Position numbers and translations under genes: made by a program
The notes under the pieces: generated by a model
What the model was told of the DNA's origin: nothing
The model's input: the letters and a program-made list of their open reading frames with translations, nothing else
The model's database searches: none
Source of the DNA: JAXHUH01 sp034211175
GTDB taxonomy: Bacteria; Actinomycetota; Acidimicrobiia; Acidimicrobiales; CAIXPF01
DNA: 64,000 bases
NCBI GenBank assembly: GCA_034211175.1
Contig: JAXHUH010000014.1
Span: 1 to 64,000 of the forward strand
Reading direction: 5' to 3'
Shown: piece by piece, positions 22,445 through 30,721 of the stretch
How positions within the stretch are numbered: position 1 is the first letter of the stretch
Layout: each line of letters opens with the position of its first letter

Positions 22445-23929
22445 TCATGCTGTGACGTCGTGCACGTCGTCGTCGACGCCGGGAAGCGGGCCGCCGGCAG
22501 CGATGGCGTCCGACAGGAGCGAGGCCACCGGATGGGCGGCGTTGTCGGCGGCGTAGGAGCCGGCCGGTCGGTGGTTCCCGGAGGCGCCGACCCCGCCGAA
22601 CGGGGCCCGGCCCGACGCCCCGACGAGCGGGACGTTGCGATTGACGATCCCGGCTCGGAGGAGAGGCCGCAGCCGGTCCCAGAGGGCGTCGTCGTCGGTG
22701 AGCACGCCGGCGGCCAGCCCGAACGCCGTGGCGTTCGCCTCGGCCAACGCGGCGTCGACGTCGGCGACGCGGACGATCTGGAGCAGCGGCCCGAACACCT
22801 CCTCGTCGGGACGATCGGCAACCGCGGTGACGTCGACCAGCCCGGGCCGGACGAACGCCGGGCCGAGCGGGTCGGACCGCGCTCCCACGACCAGCTCGGC
22901 CCCGGCCTCGACGAGGCGGTCCTGGGCGGTGAGGACGCGTCGTGCCGCGTCCGCCGACACGACCGGACCGAGGAACGGCGGGGGCTCGTCGGCCGGGCGC
23001 CCCAGGCGGAGCCGCTCGGCGATCGCGGCGACCGCGTCGACGACGGCGTCGCCCTCGGGGCCGTCGGGGACGACGAGGCGGCGGGCGCAGGTGCAGCGCT
23101 GCCCCGCCGACGTGTACGCGGAGCGGGCGACGACGCGGGCCGCGGCAACCGGGTCCTCGACCGACCACACGATCAGCGGGTTGTTGCCGCCCATCTCGAG
23201 GGCGAGCAGCACCTCGGGCCGCCCGGCGAGGCGACGGTGGATGGCCCGGCCCGCACCCACGCTCCCCGTGAACAGCACGGCCGCGGTGTGGGGGTGGTCG
23301 ACCAGCGCCTCGGCGACCTCGACCCCGCCGTGGACGAGGTTGACCACACCGGGCGGCGCTCCGGCACGCTCCCAGGTCCGGGCGACGAGCTCGGAGGTGG
23401 CCGGGGCCAGCTCGCTCGGCTTGAGCACCACGGTGTCTCCGGCGATGAGCGCCGGCATGATGTGGCCGTTGGCCAGGTGGGCCGGGAAGTTGAACGGGCC
23501 CAGCACGACCGTCGGGCCGTTCGCCCGGTGGACGACCTCGAGGGTGCCGGCAGCGAGCTCGGTCGAGCTCGTCCCGGTCCGCTCGTCGTGGGCGGCGATG
23601 GACACCTCGGCCTTGCCGACGACCGCGGCGACCTCGGCGTCCGCGTCCCAACGGACCTTTCCGACCTCGGCCATCATCAGGTCCCGCAGCGCGTCGTCCT
23701 CGCCGACGAGGTCGGCGAACCGTCGCACGAGCGCAACGCGATCGGCCAGCGGCGCCGCGGCCCACGCCGGCCCGGCCGCCGCGGCGGCGCGCATCGCGGC
23801 ATCGACCTGGCCCCGGTCGGCGGAGCGGCCCTCCCAGACGAGCGCGTCGTCGACCGGTGAGCGCGAACCCATCGGCGCACCCCCGCCGGGCCACCAACGG
23901 CCCCCGATGAGGAGGTCCCCGCCGTTCAC
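22445..23929 (-). CDS. astD: Aldehyde dehydrogenase, succinylglutamate-semialdehyde dehydrogenase type
   Basis: 494 residues. Aldehyde dehydrogenase with Asn147 (GPFNFPAH), Glu245 (LALEMGGNN) and catalytic Cys279 (SAGQRCTCARR). The GPFNFPAHLANGHIMPAL and TFxGS-like VLFTGSVGAG segments and the ALEMGGNNPLIVW stretch resemble AstD, which oxidises N-succinylglutamate semialdehyde in the arginine succinyltransferase pathway. The assignment is supported by overlap (ATGA, 23926-23929) with an AstA-like gene. AstB, AstC and AstE are not in the window. Confidence 0.85.
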   Translation of the reverse strand: MNGGDLLIGGRWWPGGGAPMGSRSPVDDALVWEGRSADRGQVDAAMRAAAAAGPAWAAAPLADRVALVRRFADLVGEDDALRDLMMAEVGKVRWDADAEVAAVVGKAEVSIAAHDERTGTSSTELAAGTLEVVHRANGPTVVLGPFNFPAHLANGHIMPALIAGDTVVLKPSELAPATSELVARTWERAGAPPGVVNLVHGGVEVAEALVDHPHTAAVLFTGSVGAGRAIHRRLAGRPEVLLALEMGGNNPLIVWSVEDPVAAARVVARSAYTSAGQRCTCARRLVVPDGPEGDAVVDAVAAIAERLRLGRPADEPPPFLGPVVSADAARRVLTAQDRLVEAGAELVVGARSDPLGPAFVRPGLVDVTAVADRPDEEVFGPLLQIVRVADVDAALAEANATAFGLAAGVLTDDDALWDRLRPLLRAGIVNRNVPLVGASGRAPFGGVGASGNHRPAGSYAADNAAHPVASLLSDAIAAGGPLPGVDDDVHDVTA

Positions 23930-25017
23930 CGCGGCCGCTCCCCCGTCGCCGGGCCGCCGTCGCGCGTCGGGGAGGGACGGTGCGCGATCAGCTCGTCGCC
24001 GGCGGCGGCGCCGAGCAGCGAGGCCGTTTCCGGGCCGATGGTGACGGTGCCCCCGCCGAGTTCGGCCGGCGCCACGACCACCGCGAAGTCGCCGAGCCCG
24101 GTCGTCGCCACGAGGCGACGATCAGCCTCCGCGCGGGCGTCGACGGGCGCGGCGATCGTGCACGGTCCCCGCGCCGCCTCCCGGACCACGCGGAGGTCGT
24201 CGATGTGGGCGTCCCGGCACGGGCCGGCGTCGAACACGTCGACGTAGCCGTGGTCCCGGAAGCCCTCCGATTCGAGCATGGCCATGGCCGGTCGGGCGCC
24301 GTCGTGGGCCACGCCGATGACAGCGCGGGCGTCGTCGGGGAGCAGGTCGATGTAGATCGGGTAGCTGGGCAGGAGGTCGGCGATGAAGCGGAACTCGCGG
24401 CCGCTGAGCACGTCCGCGGCGTCGAGCTCCATCGTGAAGAAGCGCCGGCCGACGGCCTCCCAGAACGGCGAGCGCCCCTCGGCATCGGTCCAGCCCCGCA
24501 TCTCGGCCATCACGCCGTCGCCGAAGCGGTCACGGTGCACGGCGATGAACAGCAGCCGGGCCAGCGACAGGAGCCGCCCCCGCCCGCCGCCGCGCCGATC
24601 GGGGCGCAGGAACAGCGTGCCGACCTCGGCGAAGCCGGTGTAGTCGTTGGTCGGGTGCAACGCCTTGGCGTCGACCCGTACCCCGAGCTCGGGCGCCGTC
24701 TTGGTCAGGTGGAGGACCTTGTAGTTGTAGAACGGGCGGTGGCGGCCGACGACGGCGAAGATCGCGGACAGCCCGACGACGGCGCCGTCCTCCTCGAGCA
24801 CGAACAGGTAGGTCTCGTCGCCCGTGACCGCCCGTCCCGGGTCGACGCTCGTGACCGCCTCGGCGAGCCGGGCCTCCATGGCGGCCCGGTCCCGGGGCAT
24901 CGTCGTCATCAGGCCCACGCTGGTGCGGGCGAGCGCGACGAGCTCGTCGAGGTCGCCGGGGCGGGCCATCCGCACCCGAGCGTCGGCGGCGTACGCCTCG
25001 CGCCCACCGGGGGACAT
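23926..25017 (-). CDS. astA: Arginine N-succinyltransferase
   Basis: 363 residues, about the length of AstA/AruF proteins. Recognisable features: VRMARPGDLDELVALA and SVGLMTTMPRD at the N-terminus, the conserved YNYKVLHL, AEVGTLFLRPDRRGGGRGRLLSLARLLF acetyl-transferase core, MAEMRGWTDAEGRSPFWEAVGRRFFTMEL, and YPIYIDLLPDDARAVIG. AstA transfers succinyl from succinyl-CoA to arginine, the first step of the AST pathway. ATG 25017 lies 6 nt after TACTCT, so the mRNA is probably leaderless. The pathway is best known from gamma-proteobacteria. Confidence 0.88.
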   Translation of the reverse strand: MSPGGREAYAADARVRMARPGDLDELVALARTSVGLMTTMPRDRAAMEARLAEAVTSVDPGRAVTGDETYLFVLEEDGAVVGLSAIFAVVGRHRPFYNYKVLHLTKTAPELGVRVDAKALHPTNDYTGFAEVGTLFLRPDRRGGGRGRLLSLARLLFIAVHRDRFGDGVMAEMRGWTDAEGRSPFWEAVGRRFFTMELDAADVLSGREFRFIADLLPSYPIYIDLLPDDARAVIGVAHDGARPAMAMLESEGFRDHGYVDVFDAGPCRDAHIDDLRVVREAARGPCTIAAPVDARAEADRRLVATTGLGDFAVVVAPAELGGGTVTIGPETASLLGAAAGDELIAHRPSPTRDGGPATGERPR

Positions 25018-25023
25018 GCGCCC

Positions 25024-25029
25024 AGAGTA
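25024..25029 (-). promoter_or_regulatory. -10 element of the leaderless astAD transcript
   Basis: TACTCT on the minus strand, six bases before the astA ATG, so transcription would begin at or next to the start codon. Confidence 0.55.
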
Positions 25030-25182
25030 CGGAGCGCCACACCCTCAGCGCCGACCCGAGGCGCCCGACGCGCACCAGATCCTCCCCACACCCGACCTGG
25101 TACGCGTTCACGCCACCAGATGGGTCGGCGGCATCAAAGGGTGATCGCGCCAGATCACGGCCCGGAACGAGGCGCCCGTCGG

Positions 25183-25566
25183 TCAGGCGATCCAGTCGGG
25201 GGTGCCGCGGGGTGCGTCCTCCCCGACCACCTGGACCACGGCGTCACCGCGGCCGCACACGACGGCCTCGACCGCGGTGAGCGCGCGGACCCTGCGGGCC
25301 TCACCGGCCGGGAGCACGAGGGTGTCCCCGTCGGCCAGTTCGTGGGTCGTCCCGCCGAGCTCGACGGCGAGGCGGCCCGACCGGACGGTCCAGAGCTGCT
25401 CGGAGTCGAACGCATGGAGCGGGCCGGTCGCCCCCTCGGCCATCTCGACGGTCCAGAGGCTGAGCACCTCCGCACCGCCCTGGGTCGGCGACGCCAGCGT
25501 GGTCATCGTCGCGTTCGGCGTCGTCGTCGTGCGGGCCCGGTCGGCCCGGATCGGTTCGTTGCCCAT
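25183..25566 (-). CDS. Cupin-domain protein
   Basis: 127 residues. A small beta-barrel: LHAFDSEQLWTVRSGRLAVELGG is the first cupin motif with a reduced metal-ligand set (His, Glu), followed by DGDTLVLPAGEARRV as the second. Start ATG 25566 with CGGAGCACGACC upstream. Divergent from a MarR gene with two identical-type operators between, so its expression is probably controlled by that MarR. The ligand or reaction cannot be predicted; cupins of this size are often small binding proteins or quercetinase/pirin-like enzymes. Confidence 0.8.
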   Translation of the reverse strand: MGNEPIRADRARTTTTPNATMTTLASPTQGGAEVLSLWTVEMAEGATGPLHAFDSEQLWTVRSGRLAVELGGTTHELADGDTLVLPAGEARRVRALTAVEAVVCGRGDAVVQVVGEDAPRGTPDWIA

Positions 25567-25618
25567 GGTCGTGCTCCGGATCGTCAGAGGGGTCGTTGCT
25601 CGGGTCGGTCAGCAAATT

Positions 25619-25681
25619 CGTCAATGAGGTTGACGAGTGCGATCTTGCCCACCGCGGAGAGATCCGTCAACCACATTGACG
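25619..25681. promoter_or_regulatory. Twin MarR operators CGTCAA-N5-TTGACG
   Basis: Inverted repeats CGTCAATGAGGTTGACG (25619-25635) and CGTCAACCACATTGACG (25665-25681), start-to-start distance 46 bp, in the 143-bp region between the cupin and MarR genes. The second lies just upstream of GATGAT (25699-25704), a weak -10 five bases before the MarR GTG. Confidence 0.8.
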
Positions 25682-25709
25682 AGCGGTGCGGGGCGAGCGA
25701 TGATCGGGC

Positions 25710-26180
25710 GTGGTCAGCGAGCGATCCGGGTTCGAGCTCCCCCTCCTGCTGGCCGGCGCGTTCCGGGTCCTGATCGACGAGCTCCACGCCGAGCTCGCCG
25801 AGCGCGGCCACCCCCACGTCCGCCCGCTCCACGGCTTCGCGCTCCAGGCCATCGGGCCGGACGGCACGACGGTCACCGAGCTCGGTCGCCGCCTCGGCGT
25901 CACGAAGCAGGCGGCGACCAAGACGGCGGAGCGTCTCGAGGCGCTCGGCTACGTCGAGCGGCGGCGCTCCCCCGACGACGGGCGGGTCGTGCTCGTCGCC
26001 CGCACCGACCGCGGGGTCGAGATGCTCGAGACGAGCGCCGAGGTGTTCGAGGTCCTGCGCGCCGACCTGTGCGGCCGGCTCGGCGACGACCGGGTGGCCG
26101 CCCTGGAGGACGACCTCGCCCACATCGTCGCCGACGTCGGCGGCGTCAAGCTCGGCGACCTCCCGGGTTGGCTCCGCTGA
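25710..26180 (+). CDS. MarR family transcriptional regulator
   Basis: 156 residues from GTG at 25710. HTH: TTVTELGRRLGVTKQAATKTAERLEALGYVERR with wing SPDDGRVVLVARTDRG. Divergent from the cupin gene, with twin 17-bp operators between them, so autoregulation and control of the cupin are likely. The start is probably leaderless (GATGAT ends 5 nt before). Confidence 0.88.
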   Translation: MVSERSGFELPLLLAGAFRVLIDELHAELAERGHPHVRPLHGFALQAIGPDGTTVTELGRRLGVTKQAATKTAERLEALGYVERRRSPDDGRVVLVARTDRGVEMLETSAEVFEVLRADLCGRLGDDRVAALEDDLAHIVADVGGVKLGDLPGWLR

Positions 26181-26251
26181 ACCGCCGCCCGGCCCGGGTC
26201 AGGTGCGCCACGCGGATGCATCCGGGCTGACGAGGACGGACCGAGCAACCC

Positions 26252-26263
26252 GGGGGGGGGGGG
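26252..26263 (+). repeat. G12 homopolymer
   Basis: Twelve consecutive G between a MarR gene and a tyrosine phosphatase gene, about 35-45 bp upstream of the phosphatase -10 (TACGTT, 26299-26304). Longest homopolymer I noticed in the window. Confidence 0.9.
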
Positions 26264-26312
26264 AACGCCCGGACGGGCGAGGCGCGAGCCCCGGCGGCTA
26301 CGTTCGGCGCAC

Positions 26313-27305
26313 GTGGACACCTACGTCACCCGTGTCGCCGTGGAGCCCGCCGAGCCGGGTTCCCTCACCGTGAGCTGGGAGCTCGACGGCGAACCCGCCG
26401 CCGTCGACATCGGCGTCGGCCCGACCCCCGACGCCATCGATCACACGCACACCGTGACCGTGAAGCCCCCGGCGACGTCCGCCCGACTCGACGGTCTTGC
26501 CCCGGGCCGCCACTACGTCTCCGTGGGGACCACCGGCTCGGCCACCGCCCTCATCGCCGCCGAGCGGCGGATCCCGTTCGAGGGCCTGCAGAACTTCCGT
26601 GACCTCGGCGGCTACCGGGCCGACGGTGGCCACACCCGTTGGGGCCTCGTGTTCCGCTCCGACGGGCTCCACAAGCTCACCGGCACCGACCTGATCGCCT
26701 TCGAGCGGCTCGGGATCCGGGTCGTCTACGACCTGCGCAACGAGACCGAGCGGTCCGACCACCCGAACCCGGTCGCCTCGATCCACCTCCCCGTCGTCGG
26801 GCGGCCGCCGGGCGCGGTGAGCCCACTCGCCGAGCCGACCGAGGTCCGCTCGACCGCGGACGGCGAGCGCCTGCTCCGCGACATGTACGTCGGGATGCTG
26901 GCCCACAGCGCCCCGCTGTTCGGGCGCATCCTCGGCGGGCTCGTCGAGGACGACGGGATGCCGGCGCTGTTCCACTGCCACGCCGGCAAGGACCGCACGG
27001 GGATGACGGCGGCGCTGCTGCTCCTCGCGCTCGGTGTCGACGCCGAGGACATCCTCGACGACTACGAGCTCACCCGCCGCTACCGCCTGTTCGAGCACCA
27101 GCAGGACTCCTACGAGAACATGCTGGCCAACGGCCTGCCCCACGAGGCCGCGCTCGGCGTCCTCGGCGGGCCCCGCTGGACGATGGCCGCGGCCCTCGAC
27201 GACGTGGATTCCACCCACGGCGGCATCGAGGCCTACCTCACCGGCCCCGCCGGCATGACCGCCGTCCAGCTGGACGCGCTCCGCGACCGCCTCATCACCC
27301 CCTGA
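26313..27305 (+). CDS. Tyrosine-protein phosphatase (Y_phosphatase3) with N-terminal FN3-like domain
   Basis: 330 residues. Residues 1-80 look like a small beta-sandwich (fibronectin III-like: LTVSWELDG, LAPGRHYVSVG). Then NFRDLGGYR (94-102) and the P-loop HCHAGKDRTG with Cys222 and Arg228 define the atypical bacterial tyrosine/phosphoinositide phosphatase family (MptpB-like). No signal peptide is seen. GTG 26313 stands 8 nt after TACGTT, so the transcript is probably leaderless. A G12 tract lies upstream. Confidence 0.9.
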   Translation: MDTYVTRVAVEPAEPGSLTVSWELDGEPAAVDIGVGPTPDAIDHTHTVTVKPPATSARLDGLAPGRHYVSVGTTGSATALIAAERRIPFEGLQNFRDLGGYRADGGHTRWGLVFRSDGLHKLTGTDLIAFERLGIRVVYDLRNETERSDHPNPVASIHLPVVGRPPGAVSPLAEPTEVRSTADGERLLRDMYVGMLAHSAPLFGRILGGLVEDDGMPALFHCHAGKDRTGMTAALLLLALGVDAEDILDDYELTRRYRLFEHQQDSYENMLANGLPHEAALGVLGGPRWTMAAALDDVDSTHGGIEAYLTGPAGMTAVQLDALRDRLITP

Positions 27306-27324
27306 CCCGCCCCGCCGCCCATTC

Positions 27325-27381
27325 CCCGAACTGGCGGGAAGAAACGACGACGCACAGAGCAGGAACCCACGCCAGTTCGGG
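27325..27381. repeat. Inverted repeat with 12-bp arms
   Basis: CCCGAACTGGCG (27325-27336) and CGCCAGTTCGGG (27370-27381) are perfect complements separated by 33 nt, directly after the phosphatase gene. May be a terminator or a small palindromic element. Confidence 0.6.
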
Positions 27382-27438
27382 TCGGGCTCCGGGGCACCGA
27401 GCAGGTCACGTGTCGGGTCGACGATCGGGGCGGTCGTC

Positions 27439-28311
27439 GTGGTCCATCATCTGAGCGTGCAGCTGAGTGCCCCGGACGAGCCGATCGAGGCCGACATCTC
27501 GACCGCGGTCGGCGACATCGTGTTCATCGGCGTCGTCCTCGCCGTCGTCATCTTCCTCACCGCCACGTTGCGGCCGCTGATCCGCCGCATCATCCGCCGC
27601 CTGTCCCGCCGCAGCCTGGAGGGCGCCTCCGACCGGTGGCGATTGCGGGTGCCCCGCGTCTTCGGCGAGTCGATGGAGATGGCCGAGCTGCGACGTCAGC
27701 AGCGGATCGACGCGACCTCGGTGCTCCTCTCCCGCATCGGTGCGTTCCTGCTGTGGATCCTGGCCGTGGTGCTGATCCTCGACCGGCTCGGCATCAACGC
27801 GGTCCTGGCCATCAGCGGCGCCGGCTTCCTCGGCGCCGCGCTCGCCTTCGGTGGCCAGAACTCGGTCGCCGACTTCCTGAGCGGCTTCCACGCGCTGCTC
27901 GACGACCGCTACGGCGAGGGCGACACGCTGTCGGTCCGCGTCGGCGACCGCGACGTCATCGGCGTCGTCGCCCGCCTGGGTGCCTTCGCGACCAGGATCG
28001 AGACCGACGAGGCGACGTGGCACGTCGCCAACCGTGAGCTGGCGACCGTGGCCAACCTGTCCCAGCGGGGCATCACGTCCACGATGGACATCACCATCGG
28101 GCCCGAGGTGGACCTGCCGCTGCGCACGATCGGTTCCGAGCTGCGGACGGCGCTCGAGTCGAGCCACGGCTACGACCCCGACCGCGACGGGCTCTACGTC
28201 GACCACGTCGACCGGGGCGAGGACGGCCGGCTGCTGATCACGTTCCGCACGACCCGGCCGCTGACCGACGCCCAACGCCAGCGCCTCGAGGAACGCCTCG
28301 GCCGCTTCTGA
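27439..28311 (+). CDS. MscS-family mechanosensitive channel
   Basis: 290 residues. TM segments at ~25-45 (VGDIVFIGVVLAVVIFL) and ~98-117, then the pore helix VLAISGAGFLGAALAFGGQNSVADFLSGFHALLDDRYGEGDTL (quoted pieces GAGFLGAALAFGGQNSVADF match TM3 of MscS). The soluble beta domain follows. This is a short, two- to three-helix MscS type. GTG 27439 and GTG 27457 are both possible starts. Presumed role is osmotic-downshock release. Confidence 0.9.
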   Translation: MVHHLSVQLSAPDEPIEADISTAVGDIVFIGVVLAVVIFLTATLRPLIRRIIRRLSRRSLEGASDRWRLRVPRVFGESMEMAELRRQQRIDATSVLLSRIGAFLLWILAVVLILDRLGINAVLAISGAGFLGAALAFGGQNSVADFLSGFHALLDDRYGEGDTLSVRVGDRDVIGVVARLGAFATRIETDEATWHVANRELATVANLSQRGITSTMDITIGPEVDLPLRTIGSELRTALESSHGYDPDRDGLYVDHVDRGEDGRLLITFRTTRPLTDAQRQRLEERLGRF

Positions 28312-28454
28312 CCCGTGCGACGACCACCGCGCCGGCGGCCCTCGGGAAGCGTGGGGGCAGTGGTCGGGGAACCGAGGGGGGTGGGGACAACCCCACCGGT
28401 GGGAGACCCGCTGGCCACCTGGCGGCGGGTCCTCCCTGCCGGGATGCTCGAACG

Positions 28455-29804
28455 ATGATGCGACCAGCGGGCCACAGCGGTCTGATCCCGTTCGACCCGG
28501 GAGGCGCGTACCGGCCGGCAGCGATGGCCCCGACCGGCGCGGCGGGCGCGGCAGCCGCGTCGGCGGCTGCGGTGGTCGCCGCCGTCGCGCCGGCCGCGGG
28601 GCCCGTGCCGTTCGCTGTCATAGGCTTCGCCCTCATGTCGCTCGCCCTCGCGATGGCCCGGTCGGCCCCGGGTCGCTGGTTCGCCGTCTCGGCCGGCCGG
28701 TTCGTCCCCGACGACACGATGGGCGACGCCTCCCCCGCCGACGGCGCCGCTCCCGGCACCTCGCCGGCCGACGGGCCCGCGAACCGCCCGCCGCGGCGAC
28801 AGCGCCGGACGCCGAACCGCCTCGCCACCGAGCTCGCCGTGCACGCCGGCGTCGTCGCGGTGGTCGTGGCCGTCCTCGTCGTGATCTGGGCGCTCACGAC
28901 CAGGGGCTCCTTCTGGCCCTTCTTCCCGGCGCTGGCGCTCGGCGCCATCCTGGCGACCCACGCGTGGTTCGTCGTGCTCGCGCTCCGCCCCGACATCTGG
29001 CGTCGGCCCCGGATGACCCGGGCGTTGGCCGTCCACCTCGGGCTCAGCGTCATCGTCGAGGTGTTCCTCGTCGGCATCTGGGCGGCCACGACCCGCTGGT
29101 ACTTCTGGCCGATCTGGCCGTTCCTCGGGCTCGCCGCCGTCGCCGCCCTCCACTGGGTCGCCGTGCTCGTCGGGCGCATCGAGCACCTCGAGACGACGAA
29201 CGTCGACTCCGCCGACCTCCAGGAGCTCGACCGCCGACGCCTCGAGCGCGACCTCCACGACGGCGCCCAGGCCCGGCTGATCGCGCTCGGGATGAGCCTC
29301 GGCCTCGCCGAGCAGCGCTTCGACGCCGACCCCGAGGGCGCCCGGGAGCTGATCGGTGAGGCGCGGGCCGGGGTGACCCAGGCCGTGGCCGAGCTGCGCG
29401 ACCTCGTGGCCGGCATCCGCCCGCCGGTACTGGCCGACCGGGGGTTGGAGGCGGCGGTCGTTGCGCTCGCCGACCGGACCCCGCTACCGATCGAGGTCAC
29501 CGCCGACATCGACGTGCGGCCCCCGGACGCCGTCGAGACCGCGGCCTACTTCGTCGTCGCCGAGGCCGTGACCAACGCGGCCAAGCACGCCGGCCGCGCC
29601 GTGAGCATCGACGTCGAGCTCCGCCGCCGGGGCGACACGCTGCGGGTCGAGGTGACCGACGACGGCACCGGCGGCGCCGACGACACCGGGTCCGGCCTCA
29701 CCGGGCTGCGTCGCCGGGTCGAGGCGCTCGACGGCTCCCTCGTCGTGCTCAGCCCGCCCGGCGGACCGACGATCGTGCGCGCGGAGCTGCCGTGCGGGCG
29801 GTGA
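28455..29804 (+). CDS. Sensor histidine kinase (NarL-partner type)
   Basis: 449 residues. An N-terminal hydrophobic segment (~28-70) and a Pro/Ala linker precede two consecutive two-helix modules (127-176 and 191-240) of clearly similar sequence (xLAVHxGxxxxVxVxLVxIWAxTTR then FWPxxPxL). Then the HisKA_3 box with His268 (RRLERDLHDGAQARL) and a HATPase domain (EAVTNAAKHA, DDGTGG, GLTGLRRRVEALDG). GATGCT sits 6 nt before ATG 28455. It overlaps the response regulator gene by 13 nt. Confidence 0.9.
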   Translation: MMRPAGHSGLIPFDPGGAYRPAAMAPTGAAGAAAASAAAVVAAVAPAAGPVPFAVIGFALMSLALAMARSAPGRWFAVSAGRFVPDDTMGDASPADGAAPGTSPADGPANRPPRRQRRTPNRLATELAVHAGVVAVVVAVLVVIWALTTRGSFWPFFPALALGAILATHAWFVVLALRPDIWRRPRMTRALAVHLGLSVIVEVFLVGIWAATTRWYFWPIWPFLGLAAVAALHWVAVLVGRIEHLETTNVDSADLQELDRRRLERDLHDGAQARLIALGMSLGLAEQRFDADPEGARELIGEARAGVTQAVAELRDLVAGIRPPVLADRGLEAAVVALADRTPLPIEVTADIDVRPPDAVETAAYFVVAEAVTNAAKHAGRAVSIDVELRRRGDTLRVEVTDDGTGGADDTGSGLTGLRRRVEALDGSLVVLSPPGGPTIVRAELPCGR

Positions 29805-30439
29805 TCGCCGAGGACCTGGCGCTGCTGCGGGCCGGTCTCGAACGCCTCCTCACCGAGAACGACATCGATGTCGTCGCCGCGGTCGACAACCCCGACGGCC
29901 TGCTCGCCGCGGTCGCCGAGCACGCCCCCGATGTGGCCATCGTCGACGTGCGTCTTCCCCCGACGTTCCGCGACGAGGGGCTGCGGGCCGCGGCCGAGCT
30001 GCGACGAACCGCGCCCGGAACCTCGATCCTCGTCGTCTCCCAGTACATCGAGCGGTCCTACGCGGCGGAGCTGATGGCCGACGGCCGCGGTGGTGTCGGC
30101 TACCTGCTGAAGGACCGGATCTTCGACGTCGGCGAGTTCGTCGACGCGGTCCGCCGGGTCGCGGACGGTGGCACCGCGCTCGACCCCGAGGTGATCGCCC
30201 AGCTCTACGCCCGCCGGGCCGGTTCCGCGCTCGACCGCCTCACACCCCGCGAGCGGGAGGTGCTGGCCGCCATGGCCGAGGGCCGCTCCAACGGCGGCAT
30301 CGCCGAGGCGCTCGTGCTCAGCGTCGGCGCGGTCGAGAAGCACATCGCCAACATCTTCACCAAGCTCGACCTGGCCCAGACCGGCACCGAGCACCGGCGG
30401 GTGCTCGCCGTCCTCGCCTTCCTCGGCGTCGACGAGTAG
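29792..30439 (+). CDS. NarL/FixJ family response regulator
   Basis: 215 residues from GTG 29792, inside the end of the kinase gene. Receiver domain with acidic pocket (IAEDLAL), phospho-acceptor Asp52 (IVDVRLP) and Lys in GYLLKDRI. LuxR-type HTH at the C-terminus (LTPREREVLAAMAEGRSNGGIAEALVLSVGAVEKHI). It forms a two-component pair with the upstream kinase; the target could include the small membrane-peptide gene 150 bp downstream (inference). Confidence 0.93.
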   Translation: MRAVIAEDLALLRAGLERLLTENDIDVVAAVDNPDGLLAAVAEHAPDVAIVDVRLPPTFRDEGLRAAAELRRTAPGTSILVVSQYIERSYAAELMADGRGGVGYLLKDRIFDVGEFVDAVRRVADGGTALDPEVIAQLYARRAGSALDRLTPREREVLAAMAEGRSNGGIAEALVLSVGAVEKHIANIFTKLDLAQTGTEHRRVLAVLAFLGVDE

Positions 30440-30587
30440 CGCCGGCGGAGTCACCCGCCGGAACGGACGCGACCCACGGCCTGGCGGGACGAGCGACCCT
30501 GGCCAAACCCGCGGGGCCGCGTCATCGTGGACGTTGTGGGCGAACGTTCGCGAGGCGGGCGAGGGTTCACGAGGAGGTGACCTTCAC

Positions 30588-30686
30588 GTGCACACGCAGA
30601 CACGGGGCATCTGGCTGTTGACCGTGATGATCGCGGTCGTGGTCTCGGTGGTGCTGCTCACCGCCGAGGCATCGGCACTCGGCTGA
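30588..30686 (+). CDS. 32-residue single-TM micropeptide
   Basis: GTG at 30588 follows GAGGAGGTGACCTTCAC, one of the best ribosome sites in the window (7-8 nt spacing). The product is 32 residues: HTQTRG, then a hydrophobic helix (IWLLTVMIAVVVSVVLL), then TAEASALG and a TGA stop. A perfect 12-bp palindrome GCGAACGTTCGC (30540-30551) lies upstream. It follows the response regulator gene. I do not recognise a family; it could be a small membrane regulator of the kinase or of the cell envelope. Confidence 0.55.
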   Translation: MHTQTRGIWLLTVMIAVVVSVVLLTAEASALG

Positions 30687-30721
30687 GGCATCAGGCCGAC
30701 GAAGCGGCGGTTGCCCGCCGG

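Noticed and set aside
30540..30551. GCGAACGTTCGC as a LexA (SOS) box
   Set aside because: Actinobacterial LexA sites need GAAC-N4-GTTC; here the halves are adjacent with no 4-bp spacer.
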